From positions 27,861 to 91,860 of the forward strand of contig KV835898.1 in the NCBI GenBank assembly GCA_001838165.1: a DNA stretch of 64,000 nucleotides, written 5' to 3'. Of the stretch, positions 46,372 to 54,818 are shown piece by piece. Under the pieces are notes generated by a model. That model was not told the DNA's origin. It saw only the letters and a program-made list of their open reading frames with translations, and did no database searches. The stretch's first letter is position 1; every line of letters starts with the position of its first letter. Source of the stretch: Actinomyces sp. HMSC035G02 (GTDB lineage Bacteria > Actinomycetota > Actinomycetes > Actinomycetales > Actinomycetaceae). The position numbers and the translations under genes are program-made.

Positions 46372-48219
46372 CTATCGTCGACTTGGCGCCGCGAGCGCTC
46401 GGTTGGTGAGCGTGGTGGCCCTCGAAGCGGCTGCGCTCGCTCGTAGGGGATCTTCGTCAAGGGCCTCGCGTGCCTCGGTCATTGCCTCGTCAGCTTCGCT
46501 CATTAGCTTGTTCACGTCGAGAAGAGCCGAACCCTCGTGGTCCTTCAGATACTTGCGAGCCCAGGCGAGGGCGGCGTCAGCGTCGCGAATATGGCGCTGA
46601 GCGGTCTCTTTTGCCTTGCGCGTAGCTTCTTCCTGGGTCATGAGTGGAGCGAGGACCGCTTCCAGTCTGAGCTCCACGTCGCGAAGGTTTTCGAGCGCGC
46701 CGAGGGGGTCCTCGTTGCTGACCAGTGCGCGCTGTCCCCTGGCGATGGCGGCCTCGGCCTCGTCCAGAAGGGGAGAGAAAGCACCGGAGGAATCGAGCCG
46801 CTTCGCGTCCGTCAGGGCGGTGGACACGGATCCGATGGAAGAAGTGAGCCGCTCGAGGAACGCGTCAAGATCGGTCTTCGCGGAGAAGATCGCATCCGTC
46901 TGCGCATTGGCCATGGTCAGTGCGCGCTGGGCGGTATCCAGCGCGGAGGCTGCGCGGGTGGCGTCGGTGTCGATATGCGCGCTGGCCGTCTCCAACGCTG
47001 CGCGAGCGGACTCCAGCAGTTGTGCCGCGCGCTGCGGATTGTCCTGGAGGGAAGCGAGCATGGATTCGGTGTAGAGGCCCGCAATGCTGGAGAGTTCTTC
47101 CTTCGAGCGCTCCAGATCGGCGAGCTCCTCGACGAGACGTTCGCGAGCGTCGGCAAGCTGCGTGGGAAGCGATGAGCGCTTCTCGCGCTGTGCAGCAAAC
47201 TCCTTGCGCGCGTCCTGCAGGGGTGGCAGGTTCTTGTCGAGGTCCTCTGTGATTGATGTGGCGAGACGACGCTTGGCGTGAGAATCAGGTGTTTGCTCGA
47301 TCTGTTTGAGGGTGTCGAAGCCGCGTGAAATAGCCTCTTTCGCCGCCTCGAGGCGGCGTCCGTACTCTTCAGCCGCGGCGCTGCCGAACTGGGCGCGAGC
47401 AAAGTTCCAGTCTTCTTCGGCGGCGCGCACCTGTTCCTCGGCCTCCGATAGGCGTCGCCGTGCTTCCGCGGCGGCCCTCAGAGCGTCGCGCCGTACGGTG
47501 TCCACGATCGGTGTGGGTTCCGTATCCTCAGTTGGGGGTTCGGCGTATTCGTATTCTCTCTCTTTGCGCACCCAAACCCACACGTTGGAGCCAACGACGA
47601 TCACAATGAGCACGAATATGAAGATGTTAACGACGAGATTCCCCTTTTGTTCTTCCTTCTTTCGCTCCTCGCGCCTTTTCTCCTCCTCTTGCCGTCTCTT
47701 GCTGTTCTCGGCAGCGTTTTTTGCCCTGAAGTCGTAATCGCTGCGTAGAGCGTCGATGAACGCGCGAGAGCCCGCCACTGCCTCTTCGGGGGTCAGTGGG
47801 GTGGTTTTATGCTTGTAACGGGCGGCGCTTAGCGCGCCGTCCAGCATCAGCCTGGTCATCGAATCTTTCGCTAGCTCCGAACCCGCGCAGGAGACGTTCG
47901 TACCATCCTCATAGGCGACAACGTAGAGGATGCCCTTTTGTGCGCTGCGCGATTGCTCGAGGGTGGCCTCGCACCACGCTAATGGCTTCTGGCCGGAGAA
48001 GTTGGGAATGACGGCGACGTCGATGTACGTGGTGTATGTGGAATAAAACGATTTCGCTGGGGTCTCAATAGTTTCGCGTTGCTCGTCGCTCAGAAAGCCG
48101 TCGGGGTCGGTGACGTGTCCGCTCGTGGTGAGCGGCTCGGTCGCGAACGCGGGTGCGCCGCCGACCAGCATCGTAACCATCATGATGGCTGCGAAGCCCA
48201 GGCGTCGGATCCGTGACAC
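46372..48219 (-). CDS. TPM-domain coiled-coil membrane protein, paralog 2
   Basis: A 615-residue paralog: signal peptide (~1-27, ending PAFATE), TPM domain (~30-155, with VTDPDGFLSDEQ and IDVAVIPNFSGQKPLAWCE), a strongly charged EEEKRREERKKEEQK juxtamembrane stretch, a membrane helix (~195-220) and a cytoplasmic coiled coil to the end. The last ~70 residues (from about 545) extend beyond paralog 1. A conserved Cys pair in the TPM domain (AWCEATLEQ and VSCAGSEL) is shared by all three and could form a disulfide. GTG 48219 follows AGGAGG. Tandem same-strand arrangement indicates gene duplication. Confidence 0.85.
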   Translation of the reverse strand: MSRIRRLGFAAIMMVTMLVGGAPAFATEPLTTSGHVTDPDGFLSDEQRETIETPAKSFYSTYTTYIDVAVIPNFSGQKPLAWCEATLEQSRSAQKGILYVVAYEDGTNVSCAGSELAKDSMTRLMLDGALSAARYKHKTTPLTPEEAVAGSRAFIDALRSDYDFRAKNAAENSKRRQEEEKRREERKKEEQKGNLVVNIFIFVLIVIVVGSNVWVWVRKEREYEYAEPPTEDTEPTPIVDTVRRDALRAAAEARRRLSEAEEQVRAAEEDWNFARAQFGSAAAEEYGRRLEAAKEAISRGFDTLKQIEQTPDSHAKRRLATSITEDLDKNLPPLQDARKEFAAQREKRSSLPTQLADARERLVEELADLERSKEELSSIAGLYTESMLASLQDNPQRAAQLLESARAALETASAHIDTDATRAASALDTAQRALTMANAQTDAIFSAKTDLDAFLERLTSSIGSVSTALTDAKRLDSSGAFSPLLDEAEAAIARGQRALVSNEDPLGALENLRDVELRLEAVLAPLMTQEEATRKAKETAQRHIRDADAALAWARKYLKDHEGSALLDVNKLMSEADEAMTEAREALDEDPLRASAAASRATTLTNRALAAPSRR

Positions 48220-48273
48220 GGTGCCTCCTGCTCGTCGATGAAGCGATAAACCTCTGCTATGCGGCTCGATAAC

Positions 48274-50319
48274 TCAGAAACTACCGGAGGCGGAGGACCA
48301 GCCGCCTGAGCCCCAGTCGGAGCTGCTCGAGCTCGAACCCCAGTCGGAGCCGCCGCCGGAAGCGAAGGACCATCCGGACCCGGATGAGCTGGAACCGCTG
48401 TGGAAGGGATCGAAGTCGTCGTGGTGGCGCGAACCGGAATTCGAGAAGAGCGTCGACCACAGGAGGAAGTCGCCCAGGGATGAGCCCGTGTAGGACCCGT
48501 TGCCCGTGGTGGGCTGTCCCCACGACCCGCCGAAGTTCTGGATGGGTGTTGCCATGACGCTGTCGGCGAGGGCGCGTGCGTTCATTGCGTGCGTCGACGC
48601 GGCTTCGGGATCATCCTCGAGCGACCGGCGGGCGGTGCTCAGGGCGGTTTCGGCGTTGTTGAGGGTCGAACGCAGATCCAGGTCGATGGCCCCGCGTCGG
48701 CCCTGCACGTAGCGCTCGGCCTGGGAGACGGCGGACTCGGCCAGCGAAATCTGCGCCTCGGCGGCCGTGCGAGCCTTTTCGTAGGCCTCCTCCTTGGTGC
48801 GCAGCGGCTCGAGTGCCGCGTCGAGGGTGGCCTCGGACATGCGCAGGTGTTCGAGGGCTGCGAGCGGATCGCCCGTGTTCGCCAGGGCAGCCTGGGCCTC
48901 GGCAATGGCCGCATGAGCGTCGGCCACCAGCGGGTTAAACACCGCCGGATCCGTGTTCAGTTCGTTGACGTCGGTGATGTCCGAGGAAATCGAGCTGATC
49001 GCTGAAACGAGGCGATCGCGGATCGCATCCAGGTCGGACTTTGCCGAGAAGATCGCGTCGGTCTGGTGGTTGGCCATCGTCAGGGCGCGCAGGGCGGTGT
49101 CGAGGGCGCTCGCGGCGTGCGCACGGTCGGTGGGGGCGGAGGCCTCCGCGGTATCGAGCGCGGTGCGCGCCGAGGTGAGGAGCGCCGCGGCCTGTTCCGG
49201 GTTGTCCTGGAGGGAGGCGAGCATCTGCGCAGGGTAGAGCGTCGAAATGCTGGCCAGCTCGGACTTCGCGCGCTCCAGATCCGTCAGCTCCTCGGCGAGG
49301 CGTTCGCGGGCTTCGGCGATTCGCTCGGGGAGCGATGCCTGCTCAGCGCGCTTGGTCGCGAACGAGGCCTGGATGGTACTGAGCGGGTTCATGTTGGCGC
49401 CCAGATCCTGCATGATCGCGGTGGCCAGGCGGAGCTGCTCGGCCGGGGCGGTCGCGGAGTTCATCTGCGCCTGGGCGCTGAAGCCGCGCGAGACGGCCGC
49501 CTTGCCGGCTTCGATGGCGCGGGCGAATTCGTCCGTGGAGTTCAGGCCGAACTGCGCGCGTGCGTAGTTGAGTTCATCCGTCGCGGTGCGCACCTGCTCG
49601 TCCGCCGACAGGAGCTGTCGGTTCGCTTCCTGGGCGGCGCGCGCCGCGCTCTCGGCGTCGACCTGTGCGGCCTGCTGGGCGGCGAGCCTGTTGCGACGCG
49701 ACGAGCGTGCAACTGCGATGGCGATGGCAATGACGCCGCCTACGAGGAGCAGGAACATGACGGACAGGCTGATAAGTGAGCTGCCGTCGTCATCGGTCGC
49801 GCCGGGGTTGCTCGAGTAACTCGAGTTCGTGGAACTAGAACCCGAGTTGGACGTGCCGCTCACGAGGGTGTTGACGAATGCGTTGACCCCGTTGGCGACG
49901 GCGGAGGAGGTCAGGGGATTGGGCGTCAGCTGGGCCTCGGAGGCGCGCACGGCGCTCTGAAGGGAGGTGCCAGATGGCCCGTTGTAGGAGCAGGCCGCGT
50001 CGCGGCGCTGGTCGTACGCGATGACGTAGACGACGGTGCCGTTGGTGAGGGAGGAGCGCTCGACGGTCTGCTGGCACCAGGAGTTTGCGTCCGTGCCCGA
50101 GAAGTTGGCGACCACGACGACCTTGACGGGTTTGCCCGAGGAGGCGGCCCTGCTCGTCGCGGACTCGATCGTGGAACGGTCGGCGCTGGAAAGCCAGCCG
50201 TCGGGATCGGTGACCGAATCGCTGATGGTCATGGGCGACGCTGCGAGCGCGGGAAGGCCCAGCGCAAGCAGTATCGCTGTCAGAACAGCGATGAGGCTGA
50301 AACGGCGGATTCGTGTCAC
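48274..50319 (-). CDS. TPM-domain coiled-coil membrane protein, paralog 3, with Ser/Gly/Trp-rich tail
   Basis: A 681-residue paralog, first in transcription order. Signal peptide (~1-28), TPM domain (~32-160, VTDPDGWLSSADRST and VKVVVVANFSGTDANSWCQ), a Ser/Asn linker, a membrane helix (~190-212) and a cytoplasmic coiled coil to ~590. The C terminus adds a low-complexity tail rich in Ser, Gly, Trp and Asp, of the kind also seen at the end of YgcG-type TPM proteins but absent from paralogs 1 and 2. GTG 50319 follows AGGAGG; an ATG 14 codons upstream is in frame but would place charged residues before the signal peptide. Confidence 0.85.
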   Translation of the reverse strand: MTRIRRFSLIAVLTAILLALGLPALAASPMTISDSVTDPDGWLSSADRSTIESATSRAASSGKPVKVVVVANFSGTDANSWCQQTVERSSLTNGTVVYVIAYDQRRDAACSYNGPSGTSLQSAVRASEAQLTPNPLTSSAVANGVNAFVNTLVSGTSNSGSSSTNSSYSSNPGATDDDGSSLISLSVMFLLLVGGVIAIAIAVARSSRRNRLAAQQAAQVDAESAARAAQEANRQLLSADEQVRTATDELNYARAQFGLNSTDEFARAIEAGKAAVSRGFSAQAQMNSATAPAEQLRLATAIMQDLGANMNPLSTIQASFATKRAEQASLPERIAEARERLAEELTDLERAKSELASISTLYPAQMLASLQDNPEQAAALLTSARTALDTAEASAPTDRAHAASALDTALRALTMANHQTDAIFSAKSDLDAIRDRLVSAISSISSDITDVNELNTDPAVFNPLVADAHAAIAEAQAALANTGDPLAALEHLRMSEATLDAALEPLRTKEEAYEKARTAAEAQISLAESAVSQAERYVQGRRGAIDLDLRSTLNNAETALSTARRSLEDDPEAASTHAMNARALADSVMATPIQNFGGSWGQPTTGNGSYTGSSLGDFLLWSTLFSNSGSRHHDDFDPFHSGSSSSGSGWSFASGGGSDWGSSSSSSDWGSGGWSSASGSF

Positions 50320-50340
50320 GGGGTCCTCCTGCGATGTGGC

Positions 50341-50365
50341 GAACAGGTCAACATACACCATGTGT
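50341..50365. promoter_or_regulatory. Conserved 5' block shared by TPM paralogs 1 and 3
   Basis: GAACAGGTCAACATACACCA here matches GAACAGATCAAGATACACCA at 46240-46259. Both lie ~20-45 bases upstream of their genes, read leftward as TGGTGTAT-TTGA-CTGTTC. The block is more likely a promoter or operator than a leader peptide, because its reading frame differs relative to the two genes. Confidence 0.45.
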
Positions 50366-50566
50366 GCCGTATGCGTCTAGCGTGTGACGCACCGCGGCCT
50401 CGGTGATTGTTTCCGTGGGGTCAGTCTACGCGACAGGGACGGAGAAATGCGGGCGGCGGTGCTGTTCGCTACAGGCGTCGGCCGCTTTCCCGCGCGCGGA
50501 GGAAGAGCACCCTATGATAGGGAGAGCCCATAGGGGTTTTCAGACTATTGAGAGAAGGAGGGGACC

Positions 50567-50944
50567 ATGCCCACCGGAAAAGTGAGGTTCTTCGACGCAG
50601 ATCGCGGTTTTGGCTTCATTGCGGGAGATGACGGCGCTGATGTCTTCCTCCACTCGTCCGCGCTGCCAGCCGACCACGCTAACCCGCGAGTGGGTGCTCG
50701 CGTGGAGTATTCGGTGGCCGACGGACGAAAGGGACCGCAGGCTCTGAGCGTGCGTTTCCTGAAGGAGACAGCTTCCGTTGCCCGAGCCAAGCGCCGCAAG
50801 CCGCAGGCGATGGTGCCCGTCGTCGAGGACCTGATTAAGCTCCTCGACTCCTCGAGCGCCGCGCTGCGCCGCGGTTCCTACCCGGACAACGCGACCAAGA
50901 TCGCGAAGGTGCTGCGCGCCGTCGCAGAGGAATTTGATGCCTAA
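50567..50944 (+). CDS. Cold-shock domain protein with C-terminal extension
   Basis: A 125-residue nucleic-acid-binding protein. The cold-shock OB-fold (1-68) has RNP1 RGFGFIAGDDG and RNP2 DVFLHSSAL for single-stranded RNA/DNA binding. A ~55-residue basic-then-helical extension follows, common in actinobacterial CspA-like proteins that are not simply cold induced. The start has AGAAGGAGG upstream. Its stop overlaps the ATG of the DUF3027 gene by eight bases, so the two are translated together. Confidence 0.92.
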   Translation: MPTGKVRFFDADRGFGFIAGDDGADVFLHSSALPADHANPRVGARVEYSVADGRKGPQALSVRFLKETASVARAKRRKPQAMVPVVEDLIKLLDSSSAALRRGSYPDNATKIAKVLRAVAEEFDA

Positions 50945-51791
50945 GACTAGTGCCCGCCTGCGGGCAGTGAAGAAGGACGCCGTCCTCGAGGGGGCCGTCG
51001 ACGTTGCGCGCGCCGGTGCCGAGGCCGTTGCACACCCTCGTCCCGTCGGCGAGCACGTCGGATTTGAGATGGTGTCGGAGCGCCTGGCGACCCACTACTT
51101 TGCGTCGACCGACGCGGGTTACGTGGGCTGGTGCTGGGCTGTGACCGTCGCCCGTGTGCCGCGCGGGCGCGTCGCCACGGTGTGTGAAGTAGACATGACC
51201 CCTCGTGAGGGCGCGCTTCTCGCTCCCGAATGGGTGCCGTGGGAGGATCGCCTGCGCCCCTCGGATATTTCCCGCGACGACGTTCTGCCCTACAAGGCGG
51301 ACGATGAACGTCTCGTGCAGAGCTTTGAGGACACGAGTGCGGACCCGGACCTGCCGGTCGTGCGAGAGCTCGGCTTAGGGAGAGTGCGCGTCCTCTCGCC
51401 GGAAGGGCACAGCCAGGCTGCAAAGCGCTGGTACGAGTCGGAGCGCGGCCCGAAGTCCGGGCGTCGCCCGCGTAACACCTGCTCGACGTGCGGCTTCCTC
51501 GTGAAGATGGGCGGGGACATGCGCACGATGTTTGGCGTGTGTGCGAACGAGTGGGCGACCGACGACGGCGCTGTGGTCTCTCTGGATCACACATGTGGTT
51601 CCCACTCGGAGACTGACGTCCCCAAGAACGGCACCGCGTGGCCCGTGCGTCCCTCGCGCGTGAACGAGGGTGCTCTTGACGCCGAGCCGATGCCGCGCGC
51701 ATCGAACGAGGCGAACAAGGACGAGGCCACGGTCGACGAAACAAAGACCGACGAGGCCGATGCTCCGACAGGCGAGGAACAGGAAGACTGA
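50937..51791 (+). CDS. DUF3027 family protein
   Basis: A 284-residue actinobacterial DUF3027 protein of unknown function. The core (~1-215) contains AGYVGWCWAVTVARVPRG, EGALLAPEWVPWEDRLRP and a cysteine cluster NTCSTCGFLVKMGG with later VCANEW and HTCGSH. This may bind zinc: four Cys plus His can be placed together. The last ~70 residues are an acidic, Lys/Glu/Asp-rich disordered tail. It is coupled to the cold-shock gene, a conserved pairing that suggests a role in RNA or translation (inference). Confidence 0.85.
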   Translation: MPKTSARLRAVKKDAVLEGAVDVARAGAEAVAHPRPVGEHVGFEMVSERLATHYFASTDAGYVGWCWAVTVARVPRGRVATVCEVDMTPREGALLAPEWVPWEDRLRPSDISRDDVLPYKADDERLVQSFEDTSADPDLPVVRELGLGRVRVLSPEGHSQAAKRWYESERGPKSGRRPRNTCSTCGFLVKMGGDMRTMFGVCANEWATDDGAVVSLDHTCGSHSETDVPKNGTAWPVRPSRVNEGALDAEPMPRASNEANKDEATVDETKTDEADAPTGEEQED

Positions 51792-51814
51792 CGTTTCCTT
51801 CCGCTATGAACTGA

Positions 51815-51855
51815 GAGAAAGCACTCGGGACTGAGTCCCGAGTGCTTTCTCAGCA
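51815..51855 (+). terminator. Terminator after the DUF3027 gene, perfect 16-bp stem
   Basis: GAGAAAGCACTCGGGA (51815-51830), loop CTGAG and the exact complement (51836-51851). The T-rich right arm CTTTCTC supplies the U-run. Confidence 0.85.
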
Positions 51856-51912
51856 AGTGGGCAAATGGTGAGTTTGTTTGCGTGCGGGCGGCTGAGCAGG
51901 CACGATTATCCG

Positions 51913-53364
51913 GTGAGCACACAAGAAAAAACCGCCCCATCCCGCGGCGGCTTCGCACAGTCACTTGATTCGTTCTTCCAGATCTCCAAGCGCGGCTCGA
52001 CTATCAGTCACGAAATCCGCGGTGGATTTGTCACCTTCTTCGCGATGGCTTACATCCTTGTCGTCAACCCGGCGATCCTGGGCAACGCCGTTCCCAAAGA
52101 CGGCTCCATCACGACCCAGGGCATCGCCGCCGGCACCGCGCTCGTCGCGGGCGTCATGACGATCCTCATGGGCGTTGTCGCGAACTATCCGCTGGCGCTC
52201 GCCGCAGGCCTCGGCCTCAACGCGGTCGTCGCCTTCACGCTCGTCCTCGGCGCCGGCCTGAGCTACGGCGAGGCCATGGGCATCATTGCCTGGGAAGGTA
52301 TCCTCATCTTCCTGCTGGTTCTCACCGGCTTCCGTGAGGCCGTTTTCCGTGCGGTTCCCGCCGCCCTCAAGACCGCCATCACGGTGGGCCTGGGCCTCTT
52401 CGTCGCCCTCATCGGCCTCGTGAACGCGGGCATCGTGCGCACCGGCGCGACCCCGGTCCAGTTCGGCATCTCGGGCTCGCTCGACGGCTGGCCGGCCCTC
52501 GTCTTCGTGTTTGGCCTGTTCCTCATGATGATCCTCTACGTGCGCAAGGTGAAGGGCGCGGTCCTGATCTCGATCATCGCCTCCACGATCCTCGCCGTCA
52601 TCGTTCAGGCCTTCGCCCACATCGATCGCATCTCCGACACGAACCCGACCGGCTGGGGCCAGACCGTCCCCGAGCTCAAGGGTTCCCCGATCGCGGTTCC
52701 CGTGTTCGACACGCTGGGCAAGGTGGATCTCTTCGGTGGCTTCGGCAAGCTCGGCGTCGTCTCCGTGATCCTGCTGGTCTTCTCGCTCATGCTCGCCGAC
52801 TTCTTCGACACGATGGGCACCATGGTGGCCGTCGGCGCCGAGGGTAACCTGCTCGACAAGGACGGCAACCCGCCCAAGACCCGCCAGATCCTGATCATCG
52901 ACTCCCTGGCCGCGGTGGCCGGCGGCGTCGGCGGCGTCTCCTCGAACACCTCCTACGTCGAGTCCGCATCGGGCGTCGCCGAGGGTGCTCGCACCGGCCT
53001 GGCCTCCGTGGTCACCGGTGTCCTGTTCCTGCTGTCGACCTTCCTGGCACCCCTCGTCGAGCTGGTCCCGACCGAGGCCGCCTCCACGGCTCTCGTGTTC
53101 GTCGGCTTCCTCATGATGACCCAGGTGACTGGCATCGACTGGGATTCCGAGGAAGTTGCGATCCCCGCCTTCATGACGATTGCGTTCATGCCCTTCGGTT
53201 ACTCCGTGTCCGTCGGCATCGGCGTGGGCTTCGTGACCTACGCGGTCATCCAGCTCGTCAAGGGCAAGGCCTCCAAGGTCCACCCGCTCATGTGGGTCGT
53301 CGCCGGCCTGTTCGTCATCTACTTCCTGATGGGCCCGCTCCAGCGCCTCCTTGGTGTCGGCTGA
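51913..53364 (+). CDS. NCS2/AzgA-family purine (guanine/hypoxanthine) permease
   Basis: A 483-residue membrane transporter of the AzgA branch, importing hypoxanthine, guanine or adenine with protons. It has about 12-14 helices, with TFFAMAYILVVNPAIL in helix 1, the family-typical GLGLNAVVAFTLV, the DFFDTMGTMV motif and SSNTSYVESASGVAEGARTG. GTG 51913 was chosen because the conserved hydrophilic N terminus begins there. A GATTAT hexamer seven bases before it raises the possibility of a leaderless transcript. ATG 51865 would add 16 unconserved residues. It is transcribed alone between two terminators. Confidence 0.92.
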   Translation: MSTQEKTAPSRGGFAQSLDSFFQISKRGSTISHEIRGGFVTFFAMAYILVVNPAILGNAVPKDGSITTQGIAAGTALVAGVMTILMGVVANYPLALAAGLGLNAVVAFTLVLGAGLSYGEAMGIIAWEGILIFLLVLTGFREAVFRAVPAALKTAITVGLGLFVALIGLVNAGIVRTGATPVQFGISGSLDGWPALVFVFGLFLMMILYVRKVKGAVLISIIASTILAVIVQAFAHIDRISDTNPTGWGQTVPELKGSPIAVPVFDTLGKVDLFGGFGKLGVVSVILLVFSLMLADFFDTMGTMVAVGAEGNLLDKDGNPPKTRQILIIDSLAAVAGGVGGVSSNTSYVESASGVAEGARTGLASVVTGVLFLLSTFLAPLVELVPTEAASTALVFVGFLMMTQVTGIDWDSEEVAIPAFMTIAFMPFGYSVSVGIGVGFVTYAVIQLVKGKASKVHPLMWVVAGLFVIYFLMGPLQRLLGVG

Positions 53365-53386
53365 TTCGTCACGCTTCACGCCCTTC

Positions 53387-53419
53387 CCGCCCCGCCGGAG
53401 TCTTTCTCCGGCGGGGCGG
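53387..53419 (+). terminator. Terminator after the purine permease gene
   Basis: CCGCCCCGCCGGAG (53387-53400), loop TCTTT, and exact complement (53406-53419), a perfect 14-bp stem. No T-run follows the stem. Confidence 0.75.
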
Positions 53420-53509
53420 TCGTATCCTGGGAAGATGCACCGATGGGGGCGGTCGGCACCGCCAGCCCCGGCCTCGTTCGGTGCGTGGAGTGAGAGAGGG
53501 AGGATCAGC

Positions 53510-54799
53510 ATGTCGGCAACGTTTGCGTCCATGCGCTACGTGAACTACCGGTACTGGTTCGTCGCCTCCCTGATCGCGTCCACGGGCGTGTGGCTTCAGC
53601 GCGTCGCCCAGGACTGGTATGTGCTGACGGTTCTCACCGATCACGATGCCTCGCAGGTTGGCGTGGTCACCGCTCTGCAGTTCCTGCCGATCATCCTGTT
53701 TTCGGCGTGGGCGGGGGTCCTCGCGGATCGCATCCCGGGGCGCCGCCTCCTGCAGTGCACGCAGACGGGGGTCGGTCTCGTCTCCCTCATCATCGGCATC
53801 GTGGTCCTGACGGGGACGGGCGAGCTCTGGCACCAGTACATCCTGGCGTTCATCTCGGGGACTATCTCCGCTGTCGATACCCCGGCGCGCCAGGCCTTCG
53901 TGGGCGAGCTCGTGCCCCACGAGAAGATGGCGAACGCCGTGGCCCTGAACGCCACGGCCTTCCATACCGCGCGCCTCATCGGCCCGGCCTCCGCGGGCTT
54001 CTTCATCGACTGGTGGGGGATCGGCCCGGTCTTTCTGATCGACGCGGTCATGTTCATGGCCCCCGTCATCGCTCTGGCCCTCATGCGCGGTGACCGACTG
54101 TATCCGCGCACGCTCGTGCCGCGCGCCCGCGGCCAGCTGCGCGAGTCCGTGATCTACGTGCACAGCCGCACCGATATCCGCATTATTCTCGCGCTGATCT
54201 TCGTTGTGAGCGCGCTTGGCATGAACTTCCAGATGACGAGCGCCCTCATGGCCACGACGGTGTTCGGCAAGGCGGCGGGTTCCTTCGGCATTCTCTCGAC
54301 TTTCATGGCCTTCGGTTCGATTCTCGGATCCACGGGAGCGGCGCGCCGCGCTCCTCGCCTGCGCACGATTCTCATGGGCGCCGCCTTCTACGGGACCGCC
54401 GAGATCCTGCTGGGTCTATCGCCCTCGTACTGGTGGTTTGCCCTCCTGTCGATTCCCACGGGCTTTGGCATGCTGACGATGAACACGAGTGCGAACGCCC
54501 TCGTGCAGACGCGCACCGATCCCGACAAGCGCGGGCGCGTCATGGCTCTGTACTCCCTCGTATTCCTGGGGGCTACGCCGATCGGATCGCCGCTTATCGG
54601 ATGGGTGGGCACGACGTTCGGCGCGCGCTGGTCGATCCTGGTCGGCGGTATCGCCTCCCTCGGCATCGCGCTCATCTGCGGAGCGTGGGCGATGATCCAC
54701 TGGAAGGGGCGCGTCGTGCGCCGCCGCTCGTTCCCGTGGGTGGGCATCGAGGCGGATTCCTCCGTGGACGCGCCGCGCCGCTCGGTCGACCCGCTCTGA
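53510..54799 (+). CDS. Major facilitator superfamily exporter, MFS_3/EntS-like
   Basis: A 429-residue transporter with twelve predicted helices. The opening MRYVNYRYWFVASLIASTGVWLQRVAQDWYVL and the signature DTPARQAFVGELVPHEKMANAVALN are typical of the MFS_3 group, which exports siderophores, drugs or other small molecules by proton antiport. A loop RIPGRRLLQ sits after helix 2. The ATG at 53510 has GAGGGAGGA upstream; the longer open frame from 53351 crosses a terminator and is rejected. Substrate unknown. It converges on serC. Confidence 0.9.
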   Translation: MSATFASMRYVNYRYWFVASLIASTGVWLQRVAQDWYVLTVLTDHDASQVGVVTALQFLPIILFSAWAGVLADRIPGRRLLQCTQTGVGLVSLIIGIVVLTGTGELWHQYILAFISGTISAVDTPARQAFVGELVPHEKMANAVALNATAFHTARLIGPASAGFFIDWWGIGPVFLIDAVMFMAPVIALALMRGDRLYPRTLVPRARGQLRESVIYVHSRTDIRIILALIFVVSALGMNFQMTSALMATTVFGKAAGSFGILSTFMAFGSILGSTGAARRAPRLRTILMGAAFYGTAEILLGLSPSYWWFALLSIPTGFGMLTMNTSANALVQTRTDPDKRGRVMALYSLVFLGATPIGSPLIGWVGTTFGARWSILVGGIASLGIALICGAWAMIHWKGRVVRRRSFPWVGIEADSSVDAPRRSVDPL

Positions 54800-54818
54800 T
54801 CGGCGCCGGGCGAGGGGC

